Below, in pieces: positions 55,491-64,000 of a stretch of 64,000 nucleotides of DNA. Made by a program: the position numbers and the translations under genes. The notes under the pieces were generated by a model that saw only the letters and a list, made by a program, of their open reading frames with translations, did not search any database and was not told the origin of the DNA. Source of the DNA: Ruegeria sp. PrR005 (GTDB taxonomy: Bacteria > Pseudomonadota > Alphaproteobacteria > Rhodobacterales > Rhodobacteraceae). Within the stretch, counting starts at the first letter, position 1, and every line of letters starts with the position of its first letter. The DNA lies in NCBI RefSeq assembly GCF_010500245.1, contig NZ_JAAGOX010000053.1, forward strand, positions 186,001-250,000, written 5' to 3'.

Positions 55491-56387
55491 ATGCCCTCCC
55501 TGCCCCATGTCACATGGCTCAAGTCCTTCGAAGCCGCGGCGCGGCATAGCAGTTTTTCCTCTGCGGCAGCGGAGCTGAACCTGACGCCGGCGGCCGTGAG
55601 TCAGCAAATTCGCCTTTTGGAACAACATCTTAAATCGCAACTTTTCCAACGCCTGCCACGTGGAGTCAAGCTGACAGATATAGGGCAGGCCTATGCCCAG
55701 ACGATCCGGAAGAGCTTTGATGAGATGGCGGTCGCGACCGACGGGTTGTTCGGCAAGCAACGCAAGCGAGAGGTCCGTGTGCGCGCCGCGATCTCAAGTG
55801 CCACGCTGGTCATCGCGCCGCGCTTGGCCGCGTTCCAGACCGCACATCCGGACATAATTGTCCGTTTTGTAACCTCGATCTGGGCCGATCGGTTCGATTT
55901 GTACAATCTCGATCTCGATATCCGCTGGGGTCTGGGAACCTGGGACGAACCGCTGGTTCAGCATCTGGGCCACGAATCCGCGGTGCCGGTCTGCCATCCC
56001 GACTTTGCCGCCGCCCTGGGCGGGGCGCCGGATGTCGCGACGCTGGCCCGGTCACAGGTGGTGCAGATCATCGGCTCGGAGACCGACTGGCGCAAACTAT
56101 CGGACCTGCATGGGCTGGATCTGGATCCGACGGCCGATTGGATGTACGCCGACAGTTCGCTGAGCGCGCTTCAAATCGTCAGCGCGGGCACCGGAGTGAC
56201 CATGGTGCTGGAGAGCTTTGCCCGCCCCTATCTGGAGCGGGGCGAACTGATCGTTCCGGTCGAGTGCAAACTGCCCAAACGCCGGGCGCACTATCTGGTG
56301 ACCCGCGACGAGGCGGCCCAGCGTGACGAAGTGCGACAGTTCGCGGTTTGGGTCACCGGGCTTTATCGCGAGTTGTTGTCGGAATAG
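55491..56387 (+). CDS. LysR-family regulator (GcvA-like)
   Basis: 298 aa. HTH VTWLKSFEAAARHSSFSSAA with LTPAAVSQQIRLLEQHL. The effector domain has the DLDIRWGLGTWD segment typical of GcvA-like members. Probably controls the divergent GMC oxidoreductase gene. Confidence 0.9.
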   Translation: MPSLPHVTWLKSFEAAARHSSFSSAAAELNLTPAAVSQQIRLLEQHLKSQLFQRLPRGVKLTDIGQAYAQTIRKSFDEMAVATDGLFGKQRKREVRVRAAISSATLVIAPRLAAFQTAHPDIIVRFVTSIWADRFDLYNLDLDIRWGLGTWDEPLVQHLGHESAVPVCHPDFAAALGGAPDVATLARSQVVQIIGSETDWRKLSDLHGLDLDPTADWMYADSSLSALQIVSAGTGVTMVLESFARPYLERGELIVPVECKLPKRRAHYLVTRDEAAQRDEVRQFAVWVTGLYRELLSE

Positions 56388-56739
56388 GGCGAAAACCGGC
56401 AATCCGGGTCAAATGCACCGATGACACTTGCGTTGACTGGGCGGTTGAAGAATGGATTTTCGAGTGGGGTACAGGCGGTGTACCCGTCAGCTGAGACCTC
56501 GGCAGCGACCGCTTTGTCGTTGTCATGTTATCAGGCGTTTGGGCACTTGGTGATGGCTGGTAAGGGGTTCACCAGTTCAAAGCCGTTCCGATTTTCATCA
56601 GCTTTTAAGGCTCTGGACCCTTTGATTGTGTTGCAGTCGTTGCTGGGTGGTGATCCAAACGCCTGAACGTCAGCCTGCCGAAATTGATTCCGATCGCTGC
56701 TGAAACCTGACTACCAAGATGGAGCAACCCGTTTCAGCA
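56388..56739. other. intergenic stretch, no supported gene
   Basis: About 350 bp between the LysR gene and the convergent Na+/Pi transporter gene. A frame of 81 codons at 56421-56666 is open but has no ribosome site and no family likeness. A GGGTAC/GTACCC inverted repeat lies near 56466. AT-richer than the neighbours. Confidence 0.45.
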
Positions 56740-58479
56740 TTACCGTGATGTAACCACTTCGCTCTCACTAACGCTGCTGGGGCTGCTCTCGGTTTGCAGC
56801 GCCGGTATCTCGAGCTGTTCCGATACATTCTGGATCAAGCGAGTTTCGAGTAATTGCCCATTCTGATAGAGAATCGGATAGGCAATGGAAGCGATATGGC
56901 TGTTGAATTCCCGAAAAGCCCGCAAGGTCTCCAGATGTATATCGCTGGTCTCGAAGCTTTCGGTTGTGCCATGTTGCAACCGGCGCAGGTGGCGTTTGCG
57001 ACTATCCCGCTCGATGCGCTTGATTTCCGCCTTTTCCAGAGTCAGGAGCCGCGCGCTTGCCAAATCGTCGGAAATGAGCACGTTCGATGCCAGTTTCATG
57101 TTAGCAAGAACCCCTTCGTGCATTTGAGTAAGTTCTGTCCAACCCTCTCCGGAGAAACTCAGACGCTTTGCACGCATTTCCCTTGCCAATTCGGTCAGGC
57201 GCTTGGCGACCACGTCGCCCGCCGTTTCCAGGCGGATCGCAAACTCCATAAGGTCACGTGCGGTTTTTGCATCTTGTTTTTCATATCGATCCGTGGGGAT
57301 TGCCGCAACAAATGCACGAATACCCGACAGGCACCGGTTTACGTCCTCATCCATGGCCTGAACCGAACGAATCTGTTCCTTGTCACCGCTGCGGTACAGT
57401 TCGAGGGCAGGACGGAACATGGTTTCGACAAGGTCGCTCATTCGCAGCAATTCACGCTTGAGGCTCGGCAAGGCCTGACTGGGGTTTGCGACATTCTCCA
57501 TGACCAATGCACTGGCTGGTCGTGCGGGCTGCGTTTTCTGTTCCCTTACCTCATCTGGAAAGAGCTTTTTGAAGACGCCCTGCAAACGTCCGCAAAACGG
57601 AAGGGCAAGGAGCAGCAGCGAAAGGTTGAACGCGAGGTGCGCATTGATCAGCATCTGGCCCCCTTGCGGGTCACCCAAAAGCCCGGTCCGCAGGGTCAGG
57701 TTTGCAGCGAACAAGGTCACCACAGCCCAGCTGCCACGCAGCGCCAGATTGGCATAGGGTATGCGCCGGCCGGAAACGGGCATCCCCCGGGTCAGCCAGA
57801 CCGGAATGAAGGTCGAGCCGAAATTCGCGCCCAAGACCAATGACATTCCAGCGGCAAATGGGATCGCACCGATCTGCACAAGCGTCACGCACATCAGGAT
57901 GGCCGCGACCGAGGAGTGCATGACAAAAGCCAGCGCCGCTCCGACAAGAAAAGCCGTGATGTAATCCCGGGCCAGATAATCGGCCACGGCAGGCAAGAAC
58001 GCACTGTCGCGGATGGGGTCCATCGCCTCGCGCAGGAACTGGAGCGAAATCAGGATGAAAGCCACACCCATAAGAATGCGACCAAGCTGCCGCCCTTTCT
58101 TGCTTTCGGTCTTGACGAACAAATAGCCGCCGACTGCCAGCAGCATCGGTACCAGCCAGTCCAGCCGGAAGGACAGGATCTGGATGATCAACGCCGATCC
58201 CAGATCGCCGCCCAGCACGATCGCCAAACCGGTGGGAAAACTCAAAATTCCAGTCGCGGCAAATCCCGAGGACAACAGCGCCACAGCTGCCGAGCTTTGC
58301 AATACGACAGCCATCATCAAACCTACCACAGACGCTTGCAGGTAACCGCGTTGGCGGGTCATCACCCGCTGGAACGACGCGCCATAGCTACGTTCTATTC
58401 CGGTGCGGACCATGCGCACCGCGTAGAGCAGTAACATGGTTGCCCCGGCCAGTTTGATCAGGAAAGCGACAATGGCCAT
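56740..58479 (-). CDS. Na+/phosphate cotransporter-family protein with C-terminal PhoU-like domain
   Basis: 579 aa. The N-half has paired NaPi repeats: VVLQSSAAVALLSSGFAATG with GGDLGSALIIQ, and MHSSVAAILMCVTLVQIGAI with GANFGSTFIPVW, both carrying the QSS/SS transport motif. The C-half (about 350-550) is a helical PhoU-like domain (LKRELLRMSDLVETMFRPAL). E. coli YjbB, of like design, exports Pi. It lies next to phosphonate catabolism on the same strand, 215 bp after pbfA, so export of released Pi is a good guess. Confidence 0.87.
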   Translation of the reverse strand: MAIVAFLIKLAGATMLLLYAVRMVRTGIERSYGASFQRVMTRQRGYLQASVVGLMMAVVLQSSAAVALLSSGFAATGILSFPTGLAIVLGGDLGSALIIQILSFRLDWLVPMLLAVGGYLFVKTESKKGRQLGRILMGVAFILISLQFLREAMDPIRDSAFLPAVADYLARDYITAFLVGAALAFVMHSSVAAILMCVTLVQIGAIPFAAGMSLVLGANFGSTFIPVWLTRGMPVSGRRIPYANLALRGSWAVVTLFAANLTLRTGLLGDPQGGQMLINAHLAFNLSLLLLALPFCGRLQGVFKKLFPDEVREQKTQPARPASALVMENVANPSQALPSLKRELLRMSDLVETMFRPALELYRSGDKEQIRSVQAMDEDVNRCLSGIRAFVAAIPTDRYEKQDAKTARDLMEFAIRLETAGDVVAKRLTELAREMRAKRLSFSGEGWTELTQMHEGVLANMKLASNVLISDDLASARLLTLEKAEIKRIERDSRKRHLRRLQHGTTESFETSDIHLETLRAFREFNSHIASIAYPILYQNGQLLETRLIQNVSEQLEIPALQTESSPSSVSESEVVTSR

Positions 58480-58694
58480 GTTTCACTCCGGTTTCGTCGT
58501 TGGCTTGGTTGACCGTTGTTCCGGTACGAAAGTTTGCAAGCAGGGCGGGCAACTCCGACAACGGCAACAACAGAGACGGTTCCGGTCGGTTTCGCCGTAA
58601 CCTATCGCTTTGTTCCGTTGTCTCTGCTGCCAGACCTTGTGGGAGTTGAAGCCCCGCACTGTTTCATGCCGTTCGGTCAATGAAGTCAGGCTGG

Positions 58695-60047
58695 TCAGGT
58701 TTCGTCCTTGATTGCAGCAACAACAATGTCGATCGCCTGGTCCAACTCGGCTTTCGAAATTGTCAGCGGTGGTGACAGCGTCAACACGCACCCCTGGCTG
58801 ATCTTGTAGCTCAATCCCGCTTCCAGACAGGCATAGTAGATCCGTTCGGCCCGCGCATTTCCCGGCGTTTTTTCAGCGCGATCATCGACGATTTCGATCC
58901 CGAACATCAGGCCTCTTCCACGGATGTCACCAACGATGGGAACGTTCCGTAATTCCTCCATCAGGCGCCCCATGGCGTGCTCGCCCAGTTCGACCGAGTG
59001 GTCAACCAACCCCTCATCCTCGATGATCTGGATTGTCGTCAGCGCGGCCCGGGCCGTGACGGGGTTCTTTTCATGCGTGTAATGCCCAATGGCAAAATCT
59101 CCGCAAACATCGAGTTGTCTACGAGCGACACAGGCGGCAATGGGCAGGATGCCTCCGCCAAGTGCTTTGCCAAGTGTCACGATGTCTGGGATGATCTCAT
59201 CATGTTCAAACGCGAACATCTTGCCGGTCTTGCCAAGACCGGTCGGAATCTCATCCATGATCAAAAGTGCACCGTGCCTATTGCAGGCCTCTCGCACCGA
59301 TTTCCAGAAGCCCGGCGGCGGCACATAGGGAACTGCGCGCATGGGCTCGGCTATGACCGCCGCAACGTCCCCTTCGCGTTCGAGAACGTAGTCGACCATT
59401 TTCGCGCAGGCCAGCCCGCAGGTTTCAGGGCCCACATGATTGTAGGGGCAGCGATAGCAGGCAAATGGCGCCACATGTTCGGTTCCGGACAACAAGGGTC
59501 CGGCAATGTGACTGCGAAATGTCGCTTCTCCGCCGACGCTTGCCGCGCCGAAACCCGCACCGTGAAACGCGTCCCAGAAGCTGATGGTCTTGAACCGTCC
59601 TGTTGCGGCCCGCGCGATCTTGAGAGCAACTTCGTTGGCATCGGAGCCACCGGTGGTAAAAAGCACTTTTCCAAGGTCGCCGGGCACGATGTCCGCCAGT
59701 TTCTCAGCCAGGTTCACAGCCGGATCATTGGTGAAGCGACGGGGCGCAAAGGGAAGATCGTCAAGCTGAGCCTTGATCGCTGCAACCAGACGGGGATGAC
59801 CGTATCCGATGTGGTGCACCGAGTTGCCATGGAAGTCCATGTACCGGCGCCCTTCCATATCCTCGATCCAGATGCCCTCGGCCTTGGCAATGGTGCTGAC
59901 ACAAGGCGAAGAGAGAGACTGATGCAGGAACACATCTGCGTCGCGTTTCAGCAGGGGTGAAGACTTCGGTCCGACGGACTTTCGCAGCCATGCTTTGCGA
60001 GCTTCGGATGTATTGGATTCCCCTTCAGTATGGACAATCTGTGGCAT
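58695..60047 (-). CDS. pbfA: PLP class III enzyme of phosphonate catabolism, probable 1-hydroxy-2-aminoethylphosphonate ammonia-lyase
   Basis: 450 aa. Fold-type I aminotransferase class III: FTTGGSDANEVALKIARAAT, MDEIPTGLGKTGKMFAFEHD and the PLP lysine in IVTLGKALGGG. A GTEHVAPFACYRCPYNHVG segment with several Cys is unusual for plain aminotransferases. Encoded with phnW-phnA-phnY, it fits PbfA, which turns (R)-1-hydroxy-2-aminoethylphosphonate into phosphonoacetaldehyde and ammonia. Could instead be a true transaminase. Confidence 0.72.
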   Translation of the reverse strand: MPQIVHTEGESNTSEARKAWLRKSVGPKSSPLLKRDADVFLHQSLSSPCVSTIAKAEGIWIEDMEGRRYMDFHGNSVHHIGYGHPRLVAAIKAQLDDLPFAPRRFTNDPAVNLAEKLADIVPGDLGKVLFTTGGSDANEVALKIARAATGRFKTISFWDAFHGAGFGAASVGGEATFRSHIAGPLLSGTEHVAPFACYRCPYNHVGPETCGLACAKMVDYVLEREGDVAAVIAEPMRAVPYVPPPGFWKSVREACNRHGALLIMDEIPTGLGKTGKMFAFEHDEIIPDIVTLGKALGGGILPIAACVARRQLDVCGDFAIGHYTHEKNPVTARAALTTIQIIEDEGLVDHSVELGEHAMGRLMEELRNVPIVGDIRGRGLMFGIEIVDDRAEKTPGNARAERIYYACLEAGLSYKISQGCVLTLSPPLTISKAELDQAIDIVVAAIKDET

Positions 60048-60121
60048 GCCTGCTCCTCTTTGCAGTCATCAAAAATGTGCGGACCCCGGAAGGCCCGCCA
60101 GTACCAGGGAGGAACCGTGAT

Positions 60122-60147
60122 GCCCTTTCCGCCACTGCGGAAAGGGC
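60122..60147. repeat. hairpin between phnY and pbfA
   Basis: GCCCTTTCCGC-CACT-GCGGAAAGGGC, a perfect 11-bp stem with a 4-nt loop, 7 bp after the phnY stop. On the transcribed strand no T-run follows, so partial termination or 3'-end protection is more likely than full termination. Confidence 0.7.
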
Positions 60148-60154
60148 GGAGAGT

Positions 60155-61618
60155 TTAGTTTGGCCAGGGCAACGAGTATGTCTTCACGTTGGTGAAGAAC
60201 TTCATCGCCTCGATAACGCCTTCCTTTACGCCATTGCCAGAGTCCTTGATGCCGCCGAAGGGGGACATCTCGATCCGGTAGCCAGGCTGTTCCCAGATGT
60301 TGCAGGTGCCGACATTCAGGCCGTTGATATATGCGATCGCGCGATTCAGATCGTTGGTGCAGACGCCCGAGGACAGGCCAAACGCGGTCGAGTTCGATAT
60401 CCGCATGACCTCTGCATCATCATCCGGCACCCGAACGATGGGCACGATCGGACCAAAGGTTTCCTCCATCACCAACTCGCTGCTGTGCGGTACCTTGTCG
60501 ACGACAATCGGAGGCAAGAGCGCGCCTTGCCGGCCCGGGTGATAGAGAATTTCGGCGCCCTGGGCCTCGGCCATGTAGACACGTTTCTCGAACAGTTCTG
60601 CCGCCTTGTCGTGGATGACGCAGCCAAGTTCCGTTTCGGGGTTCTGCGGATCGCCGAATTTGATCTTCTTCGCCTTTTCCACAACCATCGGCACAAACCG
60701 ATCTGCGACGCTTTCCTGTACCAGGATGCGCTTGATCGCGGTGCAGCGTTGGCCGGAGTTGCCGGTGGCGCCAGCCACGGCAATCGCGGCGGCCTTTTCC
60801 AGATCGGCATCGGACAGGTCGTTCAGCACGATCAGCGGGTCGTTTCCGCCCAGTTCCAGAGCCTGCCGCTTGTAGACGCCCTTTTCGGCAATCATCTTGC
60901 CCACCGGCACACCGCCAGTGAAGGTGATGATGTCGATGTTTTCATTGGTGATCATCTCGTCGCCAATATCCTTGGGCCATCCCGTGACCACCTGGAACAT
61001 CTCTGGCGGCAGCCCTGCCTCGTACAGGATATCGGCCAGGGCAATACACGTGAGCGGGGTCAGCTCCGTTGGCTTGCAGACCATGCAGTTGTTGGTTGCA
61101 ATCGAAGGCGCGATCTTGTGGCTGACCATGTTCAACGGGTGGTTGAAGGGTGTAATGGCACTGATCGCCCTCACAGGTTCGCGCATGGTAAAGATCTTGC
61201 GCGCCTTGCCATTGTGGGTGAGGTCGCAAGAGAAGATCTCGCCATCGTCCTTCAGCGCCTCGGCCGCGGCGAATTGATAGACGTCCTGCGCGCGCTTGGT
61301 CTCGTAAATCGCGTGCTGGTGGCTGATGCCAAGTTCCAGCGTGAGCCATTTGGCCAGCCACTCGCGTTTCTCGCCGATCAGTTCGCCCGCCCGCCGCAGG
61401 ATCTGGCTGCGCTCATACCGGGTAAGCTTGGGCTTGTAGTTGGCCGCGATTTCAAACGCCCTGCGCGCATGTTCCGCAGTCCCGGCAGGCACATGGCCCA
61501 CCACCTCGTTCGTATAAGGGTAGAGGACCGGTACGGTTTCGTCGGTAAAGACGACCTCGCCGCCGATGCGCATGCCTTCGTTTCGAATTTCGATTTTGGA
61601 CATGGTTTGATCTTTCAT
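60155..61618 (-). CDS. phnY: phosphonoacetaldehyde dehydrogenase
   Basis: 487 aa from the ATG at 61618; an ATG five codons later (61603) is also possible, and neither has a strong ribosome site. ALDH motifs: [34 protein letters not shown] and catalytic Cys in GQRCTAIKR. It oxidises phosphonoacetaldehyde to phosphonoacetate with NAD+. The start is 3 bp after the phnA stop. Specific call rests on phnA and phnW beside it. Confidence 0.9.
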   Translation of the reverse strand: MKDQTMSKIEIRNEGMRIGGEVVFTDETVPVLYPYTNEVVGHVPAGTAEHARRAFEIAANYKPKLTRYERSQILRRAGELIGEKREWLAKWLTLELGISHQHAIYETKRAQDVYQFAAAEALKDDGEIFSCDLTHNGKARKIFTMREPVRAISAITPFNHPLNMVSHKIAPSIATNNCMVCKPTELTPLTCIALADILYEAGLPPEMFQVVTGWPKDIGDEMITNENIDIITFTGGVPVGKMIAEKGVYKRQALELGGNDPLIVLNDLSDADLEKAAAIAVAGATGNSGQRCTAIKRILVQESVADRFVPMVVEKAKKIKFGDPQNPETELGCVIHDKAAELFEKRVYMAEAQGAEILYHPGRQGALLPPIVVDKVPHSSELVMEETFGPIVPIVRVPDDDAEVMRISNSTAFGLSSGVCTNDLNRAIAYINGLNVGTCNIWEQPGYRIEMSPFGGIKDSGNGVKEGVIEAMKFFTNVKTYSLPWPN

Positions 61619-61621
61619 GAC

Positions 61622-62866
61622 TTACTGCGCCGCTGCTGTAGTGGCATAGAAAAAGGCATCGAAATTGCGCAACACAGGCTGGTTCGGCAAGTCGATGACC
61701 CGGTTCACAATGAATGGAACCTCTTGTTCGGTCAAACCACCATGGCTGCGCAGCGGCTCTTTGAGTGCAGCCAGATCATGGCGATGCTCGGATGTGCCGA
61801 TGCAGATGTTTTCACCAGAGACCATCACGATGTCACCAATGCGGTCACCCGGCAACTCGAAGCGTTCGATAGCTTCGGCCTTGGTCAGCACGTGCGTGAT
61901 TCCATCGGTTGCCTTGAGCTTGCTGATAATGTCGTCCTGGTCCGCGCCATCAGGCAGATAGGCAGTTGCGAACGAGCCCAAGGCGCCGTGGTGCACGACA
62001 TAGGGGTCGGTGATTGGAAGAATGACCCGGGCCGCGTCCTTGCCCAGCCATTCGTCCATCAGGTCCTGCACATAGACCACGCTAGGCGAACCATCGGCGT
62101 GATGTTTGGGTTTCATCCCGTGATCGGCGGTCACCACGATGGCGGCGCCCAGCTCGTCCAGCTCGCCCAGATAGCGGTCGAACATGGCGTAGAAATCCAG
62201 AGCCCCCTTTTGATCCGGCGCAAACTTGTGCTGGATATAGTCGGTGGTCGACAGGTACATGACGTCCGGTTTGAACTCTTTCAGCAGCTTGACGCCCGCC
62301 GCAAAAACGAACTCGGAAAGTTCGGCCGAGTAGACCTCGGGCACGTCCATGCCCAGCCATTTGCTGGCGTTGTCGATACCGTGTTCCGCCATTGTCGTCT
62401 CACCGGAACGCTCGGAGGAAAACGCGACCGCCCTGCCCTCGTCGAATTTCAGCCCGGCCCCAAGCAGCGCGCGCAGTTTGTCCTTGGCGGTGACCATCGC
62501 CACGCGGAAACCCGCAACGTAGAACTGGGAAAAGATGGTCGGCGCGCGCAGAAAGCGCACATCGTTCATCATCACTTCTTCGCCGGTGTCCGGGTCGATA
62601 AGGTAGTTTCCGCAGATCCCGTGGACGATAGGCGGACGCCCGGTGGCAATCGACAGGTTGTTGGGGTTGGTGAACGACGGGATAACGGAATGCGCCAGCC
62701 GGTCGGTGCCCTCTTCCCGCATCCGTTTCAGGTTGGGCATCAGTCCTTTTGCAATCGCGACATCAAGGTATTCGGGCTCACATCCATCAAGGCAGATGGC
62801 AATTGCGGGCACTTTGGGTGTCGGATAGATGCGCTCGTTTGCTACGACAGGTGTTTGGATAGTCAT
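61622..62866 (-). CDS. phnA: phosphonoacetate hydrolase
   Basis: 414 aa from the ATG at 62866 with AAGGAA upstream. Alkaline-phosphatase fold: Asp27 in AICLDGCEPEYL, Thr66 nucleophile in IPSFTNPNNLSIATG, LSTTDYIQHKFAPDQ with Asp and His, VVTADHGMKPKHH. It splits phosphonoacetate into acetate and Pi using two zinc ions. 17 bp after phnW. Confidence 0.94.
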   Translation of the reverse strand: MTIQTPVVANERIYPTPKVPAIAICLDGCEPEYLDVAIAKGLMPNLKRMREEGTDRLAHSVIPSFTNPNNLSIATGRPPIVHGICGNYLIDPDTGEEVMMNDVRFLRAPTIFSQFYVAGFRVAMVTAKDKLRALLGAGLKFDEGRAVAFSSERSGETTMAEHGIDNASKWLGMDVPEVYSAELSEFVFAAGVKLLKEFKPDVMYLSTTDYIQHKFAPDQKGALDFYAMFDRYLGELDELGAAIVVTADHGMKPKHHADGSPSVVYVQDLMDEWLGKDAARVILPITDPYVVHHGALGSFATAYLPDGADQDDIISKLKATDGITHVLTKAEAIERFELPGDRIGDIVMVSGENICIGTSEHRHDLAALKEPLRSHGGLTEQEVPFIVNRVIDLPNQPVLRNFDAFFYATTAAAQ

Positions 62867-62883
62867 CTTTTTTTCCTTGATAT

Positions 62884-64000
62884 TTAGGCGGCCAACTTGG
62901 CGCGCTCTTGCAGTGCCCGGAGAGGAGGAGCAGCGCTGGTAACGCCCATTTCTTCCAGAGATTCCTTTGCAGCGCTCACGACCTTGCGCATGACGTGTTC
63001 GTCCATTTGACCGATACATCCAACACGGAAGCTGTCAACGACGGTCAGTTTGCCCGGGTAGATGATGAACCCCTTTTCTTTCATCAGCTTATAGAACTGA
63101 TCGAAAACGAATTTCTCATCATCCGGGCAGAAAAACGTGACGATGATTGGACTCAACCAACGATTGTCGAGCAATGTCTCGAAGCCGAGTTCACGCATGC
63201 CAGCGACCATGACATCCCGGTTGCGGGTATAGCGTGCGCCCCGACCAGCAACACCGCCTTCGGCGGCGTGTGCGCGAAGCGCCTCGATGAAGGCAGCAAC
63301 CACATGTGTCGGAGGGGTAAAGCGCCATTGACCGGTCTTGTTCATGTGCGCCCATTGAGCATGCACATCCAATGACAGCGAGTGACTGTTGCCCTTTGCG
63401 GCCTCCAATTCACTCTTGCGCGCGACGATGAACCCAAAACCTGGGACGCCCTCGATGCATTTGTTTGCCGAGGACACCATTGCCTCGTATCGAATTTCGG
63501 TGGGCTTGAGCTCGATTGCGCCAAAGGCCGACATCGAGTCGATCAGAAGCTTGCGCCCGGCTGCGTAGGTGACTTCTGAGATCTCCTCGACAGGATTCAG
63601 GATACCCGAGCTGGTTTCACAGTGAATGGCGACGACATGCGTAATGTCGGGATCCTCTGCTAGAATGCGCGCAACTTCGTCTCCCCTCGGCGGCAGGTAA
63701 TCGCCCTTGTCCAGAACGATATGTTCGCGCCCCAGATACTGCAACGTCTGGGCTGAACGTTGTCCATACGCGCCATTGGCCAGGACCAACGCCTTTCCGT
63801 TCCGCGGAATGAAGGAGGCCAGCATGGCTTCGACAGAAAACGATCCGCTGCCCTGCATCGGGACGCAATCGAAGTCCTCACCGCCTTCGCCAAGCAACGC
63901 TAGAAGGCCGGAACGCACCTCGCGAGTCATGGCGCGAAAGTCATCATCCCAACTGCCCCAGTCCCTCAACATGGCCTGCTTCACCGCATAGGATGTCGTC
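62884..64000 (-). CDS. phnW: 2-aminoethylphosphonate:pyruvate transaminase, 5' end cut by window edge
   Basis: 372 codons visible; the frame runs off the right edge. The first visible residues read TTSYAVKQAMLRDWGSW, which matches PhnW a short way after its start, so few residues are missing. PLP fold type I: QGSGSFSVEAML, HCETSSGILNP, IDSMSAFGAIEL and the PLP lysine in SSANKCIEGVPGFGF. It converts 2-aminoethylphosphonate and pyruvate to phosphonoacetaldehyde and alanine. First known gene of the operon phnW-phnA-phnY-pbfA. Confidence 0.95.
   Translation of the reverse strand, partial: TTSYAVKQAMLRDWGSWDDDFRAMTREVRSGLLALLGEGGEDFDCVPMQGSGSFSVEAMLASFIPRNGKALVLANGAYGQRSAQTLQYLGREHIVLDKGDYLPPRGDEVARILAEDPDITHVVAIHCETSSGILNPVEEISEVTYAAGRKLLIDSMSAFGAIELKPTEIRYEAMVSSANKCIEGVPGFGFIVARKSELEAAKGNSHSLSLDVHAQWAHMNKTGQWRFTPPTHVVAAFIEALRAHAAEGGVAGRGARYTRNRDVMVAGMRELGFETLLDNRWLSPIIVTFFCPDDEKFVFDQFYKLMKEKGFIIYPGKLTVVDSFRVGCIGQMDEHVMRKVVSAAKESLEEMGVTSAAPPLRALQERAKLAA

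Noticed and set aside
56421-56666. 81-codon open frame between LysR and NaPi genes
   Set aside because: No ribosome site, no domain, low-complexity Ser/Ala content; more likely non-coding.
59957-62887. Plus-strand open frame of about 976 codons across the phn genes
   Set aside because: Antisense to phnY and phnA, which have catalytic motifs in place.

Overview
The window reads as chromosome or large replicon of a GC-rich alphaproteobacterium. The best fit is a marine Rhodobacterales (Roseobacter-type, Ruegeria-like) heterotroph. The evidence is a pobA-pcaCHG cluster with divergent pcaQ and a beta-keto acid cleavage enzyme, a complete nos operon for N2O respiration, Na+-NQR, a homoprotocatechuate operon and 2-aminoethylphosphonate catabolism. 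No rRNA, tRNA or CRISPR was seen. The species is inferred, not proven.

Layout. 1-2.4 kb (minus): TetR regulator, anchored cytochrome c and a Tat-exported aldonolactone oxidase cut by the left edge. 2.5-6.6 kb (minus): hpaE-hpaD-hpaG-hpaH, the meta-cleavage route for homoprotocatechuate, without hpaF. 7.0-12.8 kb (plus): nqrABCDEF with a strong terminator. 12.9-15.1 kb (minus): an exported tannase-family esterase and a CBS-pair protein, which separate nqrF from the NQR maturation genes apbE and nqrM (15.5-16.8 kb, plus). 16.8-21.2 kb: methyltransferase with a TTG start, LuxR-type regulator, and a large di-heme cytochrome transcribed away from it. 21.2-22.1 kb: a long perfect-armed hairpin and two overlapping crcB genes. 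22.1-27.0 kb: pobA-pcaC-pcaH-pcaG-BKACE with divergent pcaQ. 27.0-35.5 kb: a nos operon (nosC-like, nosR, Z, D, F, Y, L and a cytochrome c) behind a Crp/Fnr-type box that overlaps the pcaQ stop codon. 35.6-41.1 kb: XRE-cupin regulator divergent from gcvT-gcvH-gcvP, whose spacers carry strong hairpins. 41.1-43.0 kb: GlxA-type AraC regulator and a FAS1-like dehydratase.

43.0-44.1 kb is an insertion-sequence graveyard: an IS481-type transposase with a large internal deletion, abutting an IS3-type OrfA fragment. To its right, 44.1-51.2 kb is an accessory block that looks less GC-rich than its neighbours. It holds an ABC uptake system in one operon with a Rieske oxygenase and an AhpD-like protein, plus an M29/NicX-like protein, a creatininase-family hydrolase and an XRE-cupin regulator. 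This is the best candidate for an undescribed catabolic system. Then come katG, a GMC oxidoreductase with divergent LysR regulator, a Na+/Pi transporter with a PhoU-like tail, and pbfA-phnY-phnA-phnW (phnW cut by the right edge).

How the genes connect. The single ApbE here must serve, or share, at least three covalent-FMN targets visible in the window: NqrB, NqrC and NosR. The nos operon has no nosX of its own. Aromatic catabolism feeds central metabolism through two ring-cleavage routes. The phosphonate genes convert 2-aminoethylphosphonate to acetate, ammonium or alanine, and phosphate, and the neighbouring Pi transporter may dispose of excess phosphate.
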